Origin: PUMD01 sp964599275
GTDB lineage: Bacteria; Bacillota; Sulfobacillia; SLMV01
Length of the DNA stretch: 27,740 bases
Direction: 5' to 3'
NCBI GenBank assembly: GCA_964599275.1
Contig: CAZRFK010000017.1
Location: 1 to 27,740 of the forward strand
Shown one piece after another: positions 1-7,971 of the stretch (position 1 is the first letter of the stretch; the number at the start of each line of letters is the position of its first letter). The translations under genes were made by a program, and so were the position numbers. The notes below the pieces were generated by a model that made no database searches, had not been told where the DNA came from, and saw only the letters and a list, made by a program, of their open reading frames with translations.

Positions 1-139
1 TGCTCGTGCCGGAGATGTACTCGGCCCGCCACCAGGCTCTGACGTATTCCGCCGTCTCCTCCTGCCGGTCAGCTCCTTGAGGAGTTTTCTGCTGTCTATG
101 TACATCTCTCGAACACACAGTGTTCATCCTCTCGAACAT
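1..139 (-). CDS. ltrA: Group II intron-encoded reverse transcriptase/maturase, N-terminal fragment (runs off the window)
   Basis: An open frame starts with ATG at 139 and stays open for 46 codons to the window edge. It begins MFERMNTVCSRDVHRQQKTP and then continues into a charged region containing TAEYVRAWWRAEYISG. An AAGGA Shine-Dalgarno lies eight bases upstream. The position, directly after the domain I-III block of a group IIC intron, is where the maturase ORF in domain IV starts. The QKTP-Q-x(2)-ER-like beginning is usual for this protein class. The reverse-transcriptase core and maturase domains would lie to the left of the window, so function rests on context and on the N-terminal pattern only. 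Confidence 0.7.
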   Translation of the reverse strand, partial: MFERMNTVCSRDVHRQQKTPQGADRQEETAEYVRAWWRAEYISGTS

Positions 140-501
140 ATTCGGTCCTTCAGTCGGGCAATCTTGTCATCCCGCCTACTATGACCTCTGCTGACTTCTG
201 CCGCCTCAAATGCATCTTGCAATGCAGGTTGTCGTTTATGACCAACGACAGAACTCCCCGGGTAAGGACAGATACTTTCATCGCACACCCGCCCTGTTTA
301 CGCAGCAGACCTTTGGCCAATTTCGGGTTTTGTCTTGTCGTGCAGACTCGCCCAATCCGCTGCACCTATTCCAGAGTTCGTGTTCCTCGGGTCGCAACTT
401 TGCCTTCAGATTCCTTCAGATCCTGTGTCACTACAACAGGTACCCTTGACTTCGGCTAATGGTCCTACGTGACCTCGGCCCTCTGTCGGTGCCGGCCGCA
501 C
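1..501 (-). mobile_element. Group IIC intron, 5' part (domain I onward), cut by the left window edge
   Basis: On the minus strand the intron starts at 501 with GTGCGGCCGG, matching the group II 5' consensus GUGYG. Downstream are blocks typical of bacterial class C introns, as in the Oceanobacillus iheyensis intron: GGATCTGAAGGAA, GAGGAACACGAACT, GGGCGAGTCTGCACGACA, CTTACCCGGGGAG and AAGTCAGCAGAGGTCATAGTA-like bases just before the protein ORF. Group IIC introns are self-splicing retroelements that insert after terminator-like hairpins, and such a hairpin lies about 12 bases upstream of the 5' end. The 3' end (domains V and VI) is outside the window, so I cannot tell whether the element is complete. 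This block explains the absence of ordinary genes in the first 500 bases. Recognition is by memory of the conserved blocks, not by alignment. Confidence 0.88.
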
Positions 502-512
502 CACCACGTTCA

Positions 513-532
513 GAACACCCCCGGGGGGTGCC
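513..532 (-). terminator. GC-rich hairpin after the 158-aa-region gene; presumed group IIC intron target
   Basis: The minus strand reads GGCACCCCCCGGGGGTGTTC. CACCC pairs with GGGTG around a short C/G loop, with flanking wobble pairs. It lies about 45 bases after the stop codon of the membrane-protein gene and about 12 bases before the intron 5' end. No long T-run follows, as expected if the intron has displaced the original downstream sequence. Confidence 0.5.
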
Positions 533-574
533 TGGGGCATGCAAAATCAAGTTAATTCAGCCAGACAATTTGGT

Positions 575-1021
575 TCAGGGCAGATGCAGAAACTGACGGG
601 CCTGCAGGTAGGAATTTTGCTCATCCTCTTCTCTAAGCCAGCGGTTAACGATGTATACGACAATTGCCAAGTAGGGTCCCGCAATTAACATGTGACTCAC
701 AGTGGTTGGGGGTCCATCGTAAATATACGGTGCAAAAAGGGTGGTCTCCATTAATCGCTGTCCGACAGCTACCGGAAAAGCTATGCGCAGATAGTGAAAA
801 AAATCTTCCCACAGGTAAAACACAAAATGCACCCACTCGCGACGATGCGGCCACAAGCGATAATAAATGACATCACCGATGAGTTTCATTGCCATCAAGA
901 ACCCAAAAAAACGCAGTAGATGAGGGAAATCTGGAGCAAATGTGTCAAGCAGCCAGATTGCTCCCTGGCCTACAGCAAGTAATACAGCAGCCAGAAGGGT
1001 GTGTCTTCTAACCCGGTCCAT
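575..1021 (-). CDS. Small multi-spanning membrane protein of unknown function
   Basis: This is a 148-residue hydrophobic protein that I do not recognise. I place the start at the ATG at 1021 (MDRVRRHTLLAAV) because AAGGGGG lies about five bases upstream; an ATG ten codons further up has no ribosome site. Likely membrane segments are around residues 10-28 (LLAAVLLAVGQGAIWLL), 34-55 (LLRFFGFLMAMKLIGDVIYY), 70-90 and 110-128 (HMLIAGPYLAIVVYIVNRW). The loops are rich in aromatic residues and the C-terminus is charged. It is transcribed in the same direction as the mutL pair, about 100 bases downstream of it, with no clear terminator between, so it could be read from that transcript. The group IIC intron follows it. 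Confidence 0.75.
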   Translation of the reverse strand: MDRVRRHTLLAAVLLAVGQGAIWLLDTFAPDFPHLLRFFGFLMAMKLIGDVIYYRLWPHRREWVHFVFYLWEDFFHYLRIAFPVAVGQRLMETTLFAPYIYDGPPTTVSHMLIAGPYLAIVVYIVNRWLREEDEQNSYLQARQFLHLP

Positions 1022-1119
1022 GTTACCCCCTTTCGCAAAATTCAGAGTCACTTTTGTGCAAGCATAGTATTTTTAATATACCCTCAGCAATCCTGATTAC
1101 ATCAACAACCCCCCGAGAT

Positions 1120-2478
1120 TCAACGGAACATCTCAATATTGGCCAGTGGTACTACTACAAGACGACCGTCCTGCAGTCGAACGCGTACTGAGGGAAGCTC
1201 TGCCTCAGTTTCGTAAGATTCACTGATAGACAACACTTCTTCAACCTCTCCAAACCTTCCGAAATAAGGTTTGGTTATAATCCTTACCATCTGTCCAGGT
1301 TCAGGATCTCCCTCGACAACTGTTACCTGGGTATCATCCGGCCGCTCGGGAAGAGAGTCCAATGAAATCAGCATTTCCGGTCTCTGAGCACCGGCCCGAA
1401 CCTGCGTGCGTCCGTTTACGGAAACGGTGCTTCCTTCATGTTCATCCAGAACTCTGAGCAAATCAACCGACATGGACAGGTGTCCAAAACCTTCCGTTAA
1501 TATCACCGTCATTCCAACATCTTCTTCACCGGTAATACTGGCGTTCATTTCTTCTTCAAGAAAATTTCTCAGATCCAGCTGATGAATACTTCCAGTTACA
1601 ACTCCAGAAGCTCCCAGATCTTCAGCCCGCAGCAGAACTTCCTCATCAATAAACCCGGGAACAACTATAACTCGACCTGATATCTCCTCACCAAATTCAT
1701 CGGTGGAAAGCTTCTCACCAGGTTCGCCCACAATTAGCAGCTGACCAAAGTTTTCCCCACCGATGCCAAACACTCCCTTTATAACTGTGCAGGGACCAGC
1801 TATAGTGGCACCCTCTCCCTCGATTATCTTTTCCACAGTTCCTGGTATATAAGCAGTAAGACGGGTCTCCTGAACCGGTCGGACTATATACACCAGCCCG
1901 TTATGAGCATCAATTCTCTCGATAGTTCCCGAAGCAGGAGCATAAGCATAGTCCATGCTGTCCATACCCGGGCTTGCGGCCAATACCTGCCCCTGTTCAA
2001 CTTGAGCCCCCTCATTAAAACGCATATACATGCGAACCATTGCAGGCCAAACATCCAGCTGCCGTGCAACGTTGACCACAACTACTGGATCGGCAGATTG
2101 TGCATCCTCTCTTATCAGTATGCGGCCCTGAGAGACGGATACATACTCCACCACACCATCAACCGGAGAGGTTATCTCAGCCCGCCTGCTGAAAAGCCCA
2201 CCTCCAGAACGAGCGAGGACTTCACCCTCAGCAACTCTTTGCCCAACTTCCACCATCAGGGCTTTCTGGGCCTGTTCTATACTCATATCTTTGGTTCCAA
2301 GTTCAGATTTTAGGTCAACTACATAGGGCGCACCAGGTATAAACTCAGTCTGAGCAATTATGTCATCAGGTCCGACCTGCTCCCCTTCCTCAACCAATAT
2401 TTCACCAGAGAGAGGCAATGTCCGGCTCCGCCGCACCATCTCGCTTTTAACCACGGAAAATTCTTTTTCGACGGTCAT
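1120..2478 (-). CDS. MutL-partner protein: lipoyl-like barrel repeats plus conserved C-terminal module (function unknown)
   Basis: A 452-residue acidic protein with no signal peptide or membrane segment, so probably cytoplasmic. The ATG at 2478 overlaps the stop of the upstream MutL homologue (TGATG) and has AGGAGG seven bases upstream; the TTG one codon earlier is too close to that site. The N-terminal half has barrel-sandwich-like units with the G-x(5)-EG-x-V-x(3)-D/GQ pattern: SGEILVEEGEQVGPDDIIAQ near residue 25, VGQRVAEGEVLA and SPVDGVVEYVS near 80-110, EGAQVEQGQVLA and PASGTIERIDA near 160-190, and IPGTVEKIIEGEGATI. No modified-lysine motif (MKM or DKA) is visible. The C-terminal half carries GVVTGSI, ITGEED, TVILTEGFG, VSVNGRTQVRAG and a KOW/SH3-like end (IITKPYFGRFGEVEEV ... 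VVVPLANIEMF). A clear paralogue of this half lies at the right edge of the window. Translational coupling suggests it works with the MutL homologue. Confidence 0.85.
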   Translation of the reverse strand: MTVEKEFSVVKSEMVRRSRTLPLSGEILVEEGEQVGPDDIIAQTEFIPGAPYVVDLKSELGTKDMSIEQAQKALMVEVGQRVAEGEVLARSGGGLFSRRAEITSPVDGVVEYVSVSQGRILIREDAQSADPVVVVNVARQLDVWPAMVRMYMRFNEGAQVEQGQVLAASPGMDSMDYAYAPASGTIERIDAHNGLVYIVRPVQETRLTAYIPGTVEKIIEGEGATIAGPCTVIKGVFGIGGENFGQLLIVGEPGEKLSTDEFGEEISGRVIVVPGFIDEEVLLRAEDLGASGVVTGSIHQLDLRNFLEEEMNASITGEEDVGMTVILTEGFGHLSMSVDLLRVLDEHEGSTVSVNGRTQVRAGAQRPEMLISLDSLPERPDDTQVTVVEGDPEPGQMVRIITKPYFGRFGEVEEVLSISESYETEAELPSVRVRLQDGRLVVVPLANIEMFR

Positions 2479-4325
2479 CAATACACCTCCTGAGCGCCAA
2501 CAAATTTCTCAATTTGCTCTTCAGAGTAGGCCCCACTGGTAACCAGCCAATCGCGCACTGTCTGGTGAAGCTGGCTGGGACGGCGTGGGAATTTAATAGG
2601 CCTGCCTCGTCCATCCAATATCAGGCCCACGCGGCCACCTCTTACATCAGCCCGTATTCGAATTCCCGGGCCCTCTCCGGCATCAAATTTGCCACGCGGT
2701 GAAACCTGCACATGCAGGGCCTGATCGGCAGTAGCGGGGATTACCTTGAGTTCTCCCTTGCGAACCACCTCAGTTATCTTCTCTCCATCTTCTTTTTCAA
2801 CTTGTACTTCAGCCATCGCCGAGCCGAACGTACTTTCTCCAGAAGGGGCAATTACAGTGCCCAATGGGATCAGGCAGTCACGGACGAAAACCGCTTTTGC
2901 CACATCAGGAGCCAACTCACTGAGAGCACCCAGGTGAGGCATCATGAAAACACTGTCCACATACAGTCGGGAAATTCCCTCGGGGCGGAATGCATCAAGA
3001 AGCATCAATGCCGCCTGGGCCCGACGAGGCGCATGAGAAAGCAGTCCACCACTGCCGATGATTACATCCATTTCATTCTGTCTGACAACTGGTCTACCAC
3101 CTGTCGCTTGCTCGAATACCCGGTCGAAACCGGCCCGCTGCTTTATACCCTTCAGTCCGACTATTACTTTCTGGTGCTGTTCAAATGCAAGTCGAAGCGC
3201 TTCTCGACCAACCGCATGTTCCATCAGTAAATCTTCGGTGGTAATAGGTAGGCCGGTAGGGCGAATGGCTTTGTTGTACAGCCAGTCCCTGAGCTCTTTT
3301 TCCTCAACTTCGGCCGGCATCCAACGCATTATTTCCTCGGGCCCAGACTGAACGAAAACATTAGCCAGGCTGTAACTCATACCTATATTGGCACTCACCG
3401 AACGGTTAAAAACTCCGTCCACAACACTGAAGACATCAGTTGTAGCCCCTCCAATATCTACTCCCATCACATTGACGTCATATTCTGATGCCATCAGCTG
3501 CATCATCTTACCCACCGCCATGGGAGTTGGCTGCATATTACGATCAGTCAGTTCCAGTAGTTCTGAATATCCTGGGGCATGCTCCATGACATGATCCAAA
3601 AACAGCTGGTGAATTTCATCTCTGACCGGTTCGAGGTTCTCTTGTTCCAGCTGTGGCCTGATGTTATCCACAATACTTAAATCCAGTTCATCCCCCAGTA
3701 TCTCCTGAACCATATCCCGGGCATTTTCGTTACCAGCATAGATGACCGGAACGCGGTGATCCTCTCCCAATCGGGACCGGGGTTCCGCAGCAGCCACATA
3801 TTCAGCAAGAGCCACAACCTGAGAAACATTACCTTTATCTGTACCTCCGGCAAGAAGAATCATGTCAGGACGCTGATCGCGCAGTAGCTGGACACGCTCT
3901 ACAACGCTGCGTCCGTCATTTGCAGAAATAACATCCATGACTATGGCTCCAGCACCTAAAGCAGCTCTTTCGGCACTCTCTCCAGTGAGGTTACCCATCA
4001 GGCCTGCACATATCATCTGAAGTCCGCCCCCGGCACTGCTGGTGCCAACCAACAGATCAGCTCCGCAACCCTCCTCGTCTTTTGGCAAAATCAGCCCGCC
4101 GTTGCGAAGAAATCGCCGGGACAAATTGTCCTGCAGGCGCTGCAGCGAATCGCGAAATCCAGCAGTAACATCTTCATAAGGAGCTTCTACTGTCGTAGGG
4201 GCTTCGGCACGGCCCACCATTCGGTACTCTCCGTCTATCTTCTCCACTAAAATCGTCTTGGTGGTAGTACTACCCACGTCGACAGCTAGTATGGTGTCAA
4301 AATCAAATTCAGTCTCTCCTGTCAT
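2478..4325 (-). CDS. MutL-family ASKHA ATPase (glutamate mutase MutL/GlmL homologue)
   Basis: A 615-residue protein with the actin/Hsp70-like ATPase signatures of the MutL family: phosphate-1 loop DVGSTTTK at residues 16-23, phosphate-2 loop GVDIGGATTD at 288-297, and an adenosine-type IIGSGGLLSHAP near 426-437. TSSAGGGLQMICAGLM (95-110) and LLAGGTDKGN (157-166) are also family hallmarks. In characterised neighbourhoods MutL accompanies B12-dependent carbon-skeleton or amino-acid mutases and is thought to repair or reactivate them. Here there is no mutase S or E subunit next to it; the partner is the lipoyl-barrel protein it overlaps by stop/start. The ATG at 4325 has GGAGGT about six bases upstream. 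A separate promoter may lie in the 86-base gap to the ABC operon. Family membership is firm; the substrate is unknown. Confidence 0.9.
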   Translation of the reverse strand: MTGETEFDFDTILAVDVGSTTTKTILVEKIDGEYRMVGRAEAPTTVEAPYEDVTAGFRDSLQRLQDNLSRRFLRNGGLILPKDEEGCGADLLVGTSSAGGGLQMICAGLMGNLTGESAERAALGAGAIVMDVISANDGRSVVERVQLLRDQRPDMILLAGGTDKGNVSQVVALAEYVAAAEPRSRLGEDHRVPVIYAGNENARDMVQEILGDELDLSIVDNIRPQLEQENLEPVRDEIHQLFLDHVMEHAPGYSELLELTDRNMQPTPMAVGKMMQLMASEYDVNVMGVDIGGATTDVFSVVDGVFNRSVSANIGMSYSLANVFVQSGPEEIMRWMPAEVEEKELRDWLYNKAIRPTGLPITTEDLLMEHAVGREALRLAFEQHQKVIVGLKGIKQRAGFDRVFEQATGGRPVVRQNEMDVIIGSGGLLSHAPRRAQAALMLLDAFRPEGISRLYVDSVFMMPHLGALSELAPDVAKAVFVRDCLIPLGTVIAPSGESTFGSAMAEVQVEKEDGEKITEVVRKGELKVIPATADQALHVQVSPRGKFDAGEGPGIRIRADVRGGRVGLILDGRGRPIKFPRRPSQLHQTVRDWLVTSGAYSEEQIEKFVGAQEVY

Positions 4326-4354
4326 ACTCTACCTCCAATCAAGCCCACTACTTT

Positions 4355-4383
4355 GTAATATTGTACCATTAAAACAATGTCAT
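4355..4383 (-). promoter_or_regulatory. Candidate sigma-A promoter for the MutL-homologue gene
   Basis: On the minus strand ATGACA (4383-4378) and TATTAC (4360-4355) are spaced 17 bases apart, about 30 bases upstream of the ATG, in the only sizeable gap between the ABC operon and this gene. Both boxes match the consensus only in part. An overlapping TACAAT is an alternative -10 box without a good -35. Confidence 0.3.
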
Positions 4384-4411
4384 CTCATCTCGAGGCAGCC
4401 GCTGTCCCCTG

Positions 4412-5743
4412 TCAAAGGATATTGCGGCGGTAAAGTAGATGGTTCACCGTCATCCTCTTGGCCATGCCCGCAGGAACCAGGGCACCAATGTAAAACACCA
4501 GCATAGCCAATACTGATGCAATCACGAGGTTTATGGGCGAAAGCAGGTATGGAGTCATCGTATACGCATCCAGGAGTCTCACTGCAATCCAACTCAAAAT
4601 GAGCCCACTGGTTACTCCCCCTAAGGCCATCAGGAAACCTTCCTGCATTAACATGATCCGTACTTCTTCGTCCAGGGTACCTTCAGCTTTGAAAATACCG
4701 ATATCCCTTCTGCGCTCCAGAAAATTCAGCAAAAGAACATTCAGCACCCCAAGCCCGGAAAACAGCATTACCAGAAACACCATTATCCTTCCCCCGGAAA
4801 ACAGCTGCCAGAACAGTCCTGTCGCCATTTCCTTTCCCTGATCTGCAGTAATAACATGAACAGTTGGTGGAAACTGCTCTGAAAGCCATTGCTGGACTCT
4901 GGATGGCTGCTGCGAACGAATCAGAATGAGATTTCCTCCTGGTCTGATTTCGTCCTCCGCTGTCTGTAGGTCCACGAACGGACCCAGGTCTTCCTCATAT
5001 GGCAGCCTGGTTATTGGTTGTTCCAATATAGGATCTTCTACGGTGAAATGCCCCACTATTTCATAATCTTTTCTGTGCAGTTGGTTGTTCTCATCAAGCC
5101 ATTGTATGGTAAATTGATCTCCAACCCGCACTGGAGAATCCTCAGATCTGCGCGTTGGTACAGCCACCTCATGGCTGTTTTGAGGCCACCGTCCGTCCTG
5201 CATCTGTAGGTCAGACGGAACTTGAGCGTCAGGCCGTTGCCCTTCAGGATAGCTTCTTGGCTCAAAGGCAGCCTGATCAAGACCGATCAGGAACTCGTAA
5301 CCCAGACTACTGTAGATCTTGGTGCGGTATCCAATGTCAAAGCTTTCAGCTGCCCGGGCAAAATTGAGGCGGTGGGTAGTCTCCGCGGGCCACGGCTCCG
5401 ATGAATAGGCCACAACATCCGCCACCATGGTCACTTCCTCAACTTCACCTCTAAAAGCAGTCTCCGTTGCATTATAAAACGAGGTAAATACAACAAAAAC
5501 CACAATTGTCAGGGCCACACTGAGCGCCAACATACCCGCCCGCCACTTGCGTTGTCGGATGCTTTTGTAAGAATAGGGCAGCATTGTCTTCCAGGTATCT
5601 CCAACAAAGCGAGCGTTTCCAACATTCCAACTCCTGATTATACGTAAGATCGGAGCCAGCAGCATTTCTGGAACTGAACGGAAACCGCTCCCGTCATTGG
5701 AATCTGAATTTTCAGGCTGAGAACCACGTTCTCGTTCAGACAT
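4412..5743 (-). CDS. FtsX/MacB-type ABC transporter permease (permease D, second system)
   Basis: A 443-residue membrane protein with the FtsX-like permease layout. It has a cytoplasmic N-terminal stretch of about 65 residues, longer than in its sister permeases; then one membrane segment (MLALSVALTIVVFVVF), about 220 extracytoplasmic residues (MacB_PCD-like), and three C-terminal segments (IMVFLVMLFSGLGVLNVLLL; GFLMALGGVTSGLILSWIAV; LVIASVLAMLVFYIGALVPA). FLERRRDIGIFKAEG before segment 3 matches the cytoplasmic coupling region of the family. ATG at 5743 is preferred, with GGAGGG about eight bases upstream; a GTG one codon earlier abuts the stop of the ATPase gene. It should pair with the 501-residue permease and the adjacent ATPase as a heteromeric exporter or mechanotransmission-type complex. 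The substrate is unknown. Confidence 0.88.
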   Translation of the reverse strand: MSERERGSQPENSDSNDGSGFRSVPEMLLAPILRIIRSWNVGNARFVGDTWKTMLPYSYKSIRQRKWRAGMLALSVALTIVVFVVFTSFYNATETAFRGEVEEVTMVADVVAYSSEPWPAETTHRLNFARAAESFDIGYRTKIYSSLGYEFLIGLDQAAFEPRSYPEGQRPDAQVPSDLQMQDGRWPQNSHEVAVPTRRSEDSPVRVGDQFTIQWLDENNQLHRKDYEIVGHFTVEDPILEQPITRLPYEEDLGPFVDLQTAEDEIRPGGNLILIRSQQPSRVQQWLSEQFPPTVHVITADQGKEMATGLFWQLFSGGRIMVFLVMLFSGLGVLNVLLLNFLERRRDIGIFKAEGTLDEEVRIMLMQEGFLMALGGVTSGLILSWIAVRLLDAYTMTPYLLSPINLVIASVLAMLVFYIGALVPAGMAKRMTVNHLLYRRNIL

Positions 5744-5746
5744 CAC

Positions 5747-6448
5747 TCAACCCTCCACTTTCTCAATTGCACCATCCCGCATATAAATCCTGCGTGCGGC
5801 ATAATTAATGGCCGTTTCATCGTGGGAGACGATCACAAACGTCTGTCCAATTTCCTTATTAAGAGAAGTAAACATATTCATCACTTCAGAACTATTTTTA
5901 CTGTCCAGGTTGCCTGTAGGCTCATCTGCCAGCACAACCGCCGGTTCATTGGCCAGAGCTCGGGCGACCGCGACCCTCTGCTGCTCTCCTCCGGAAAGCT
6001 CGTAGGGATAATGTTCCATACGCTCCTCAAGACCCACCTGCGACAGAAGCATCTCTGAACGATCTGCCATTTCTCCAGGAGACATCCCGATAAGGCGCAT
6101 GGGCAGCTGAACGTTTTCTCGTGCAGTCAGATCATTTAACAGATTGAAAAACTGAAAGACAAACCCTATCTCAGTACGACGGAGTCTGGCCAATCCATTT
6201 TCGTTGAGCTCACCGTAGCTCTGGCCGCGCAGATAAACATCCCCGTAAGTTGGTCGATCCAATCCTCCCAAAAGACTCAGAAGAGTGCTCTTCCCACAGC
6301 CAGAAGGCCCTGTAATCAACAAAAATTCTCCTTCAGAAACCTCCATGGAAAGATCGTCCACAGCTCGAACCCCAGCTCCTACCAGAAATATTTTACTTAC
6401 CTTGTCAGCAGTTAAAATTGTGTCACCTGTTTGCTCAGGTTTCGACAT
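5747..6448 (-). CDS. ABC transporter ATP-binding protein (LolD/MacB-type, second system)
   Basis: A 233-residue nucleotide-binding subunit with every expected motif: Walker A GPSGCGKST, Q-loop FVFQFFNLLNDLTARENV, signature LSGGEQQRVAVARALANEP, Walker B VVLADEPTGNLD and H-loop IVSHDE. The LTARENV and EPTGNLD forms are typical of the LolD/MacB/FtsE subgroup that works with FtsX-type permeases. I place the start at the ATG at 6448 (MSKPEQTGD), with GGAGGTG about eight bases upstream; an open frame continues 21 codons further up but lacks a ribosome site and lies inside the preceding gene. It overlaps the 501-residue permease by 14 bases and is followed directly by permease D, so the three should be made together. 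Confidence 0.93.
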   Translation of the reverse strand: MSKPEQTGDTILTADKVSKIFLVGAGVRAVDDLSMEVSEGEFLLITGPSGCGKSTLLSLLGGLDRPTYGDVYLRGQSYGELNENGLARLRRTEIGFVFQFFNLLNDLTARENVQLPMRLIGMSPGEMADRSEMLLSQVGLEERMEHYPYELSGGEQQRVAVARALANEPAVVLADEPTGNLDSKNSSEVMNMFTSLNKEIGQTFVIVSHDETAINYAARRIYMRDGAIEKVEG

Positions 6449-7940
6449 CCCGCAGCACCTCCATAGTCGTCTGGCGCACCGCCTGATACGCAGGCAGAAG
6501 TCCAAAAACAAGGGCTAAAATGATCGATGAACCAATCACCATTACACCGGTCCGCAAGGTCAATATGCCAATTTCAGCAGCAGTAACCTCAGAAAGGAGC
6601 AAGGCTCCCGTAATACCCAGCCTCACAAGGCCAAACCCCAGTGTCGCACCAATCAGTGCAATAAGCATCGTTTCCAGCAGAATCAGCTTCATCACCCCTG
6701 CTGGGGACATGCCAATCGCCTTTAGAATAGCCATATCTTTTCGGCGCTGCATAACCAGAATATACATGTTAGCCACCAGAAGTAATCCAGCAATTGCCAG
6801 TGAACCAGCAATCACCATGGTGGAAACATCCGCCGGGACGACACTCTGCCCCCGTTCATCTCTGCCCATAACCACCTGTTCGGGAACAGTTCGAACCGTA
6901 GCATTATTCATCTGCTGTCCAATCTGCTCACTGACATCCTTGGCATAAAACATATCACTCAACACCAAATTGAGCTGATACACCCGGGGGGCCAGCCCGG
7001 AAGGAGCAACTTTGTCAAAAATTTTGTGCCAGGTACTCTGGGGTACGAACAGATCCTCCGTTTCCACATAATGCTGAATCATAGCTGGTTCATCGAGCTG
7101 TTCGACTTGGCCATCTTCAAGGACCAGCTGACGGACCGGTCTACTTTCAGTTGCAAAAGCAAAATGTCCAACAATGGCCAGATTCATAATCTTCGGATCA
7201 TCCCAGTCCCAGACGGGAAAACCGTCCCGGTAACCAAGAAGCCTCGGTACTCGAATCGTGACTTGTTCGCACACCGGAGGAACCGAAAATTGAGGGCGGC
7301 TTCCCTCAAAATCAGGATATTGAGGTCTCACTCCGTAGGCCATTGCTACAAGAGAACCGTCATCATCTGGCTCAAACCACCGACCCTGGTGTACATAATC
7401 AGCCATGCTCCATCGCTCCCACTGCTGATGATCCATCTCCACATCCCGGGCTCGCAGGCTGATGGGGTGAACCTCCTGTCCCCCGTCCTCATGTCCTGCA
7501 ACCAGCTGGACGGGCATTTTGTAGAGGGATTGGACTGACTCCACTTGTTCCGGCAGGTGCTCGGACTGTAGAGGTTGGGGCAGTTCCCCGGGTTGAAAAT
7601 ATGTTCGTTCATCAGGAGGAGACACATATCCTTCATCATAAATATTCGGGTGGAAGATTGAAAGATCATTCAGCCCCTGATCCCTGCGAATTGTCCACTG
7701 CCAGACTTTTTCACCGTCATCATCGAGGGCCCGATGATATTCCATTCCTACGGTACCAGGATAAATTACCACGTCACCTCCAATGTATCCACGGTAGGCT
7801 CTCCGGGCACCTTCAGGGTAACCTGTTTGCAGCGAAAAGGACGCCGTCATTACCGCCGCAGCAATGGCTATACCCAGGATTCCTAAAACACTTTTAGTCC
7901 AGTTGCGACTGACATTTCTTTTGGCCAGCTGCCATAACAT
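6435..7940 (-). CDS. FtsX/MacB-type ABC transporter permease (permease C, second system)
   Basis: A 501-residue permease. The N-terminus MLWQLAKRNVSRNWTKSVLG leads into membrane segment 1 (SVLGILGIAIAAAVMTASFSL). A large extracytoplasmic domain of about 330 residues, rich in Asp, Glu and Trp, follows. Three C-terminal segments then flank the typical coupling sequence VMQRRKDMAILKAIGMSP. It ends ...AVRQTTMEVLRDVET, the usual end of FtsX-type subunits. The ATG at 7940 is preceded by GGGAGGAGG, 31 bases after the stop of the first ATPase gene. It overlaps the next ATPase gene by 14 bases. It probably forms a heterodimer with permease D, because each half-system has one ATPase and two different permeases. 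Confidence 0.9.
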   Translation of the reverse strand: MLWQLAKRNVSRNWTKSVLGILGIAIAAAVMTASFSLQTGYPEGARRAYRGYIGGDVVIYPGTVGMEYHRALDDDGEKVWQWTIRRDQGLNDLSIFHPNIYDEGYVSPPDERTYFQPGELPQPLQSEHLPEQVESVQSLYKMPVQLVAGHEDGGQEVHPISLRARDVEMDHQQWERWSMADYVHQGRWFEPDDDGSLVAMAYGVRPQYPDFEGSRPQFSVPPVCEQVTIRVPRLLGYRDGFPVWDWDDPKIMNLAIVGHFAFATESRPVRQLVLEDGQVEQLDEPAMIQHYVETEDLFVPQSTWHKIFDKVAPSGLAPRVYQLNLVLSDMFYAKDVSEQIGQQMNNATVRTVPEQVVMGRDERGQSVVPADVSTMVIAGSLAIAGLLLVANMYILVMQRRKDMAILKAIGMSPAGVMKLILLETMLIALIGATLGFGLVRLGITGALLLSEVTAAEIGILTLRTGVMVIGSSIILALVFGLLPAYQAVRQTTMEVLRDVET

Positions 7941-7971
7941 TAATCAAGCCAAACCTCCTCCCGCTGCAGAT

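Noticed and set aside
150..459. Open frames on both strands in the first 460 bases
   Set aside because: They cross conserved group IIC intron RNA blocks and have no ribosome sites; the sequence is explained by intron structure.
1120..2478. Biotinyl/lipoyl carrier or membrane-fusion (HlyD) protein
   Set aside because: Barrel-like repeats are present but there is no modified-lysine motif, signal peptide or membrane anchor.
1903..3230. Plus-strand frames of 136 and 172 codons
   Set aside because: They lie antisense to the MutL-partner and MutL genes, whose motifs are clear; the products show no recognisable features.
7026..7538. Plus-strand frame of 170 codons
   Set aside because: Antisense to the extracytoplasmic domain of permease C; no ribosome site and no family pattern.
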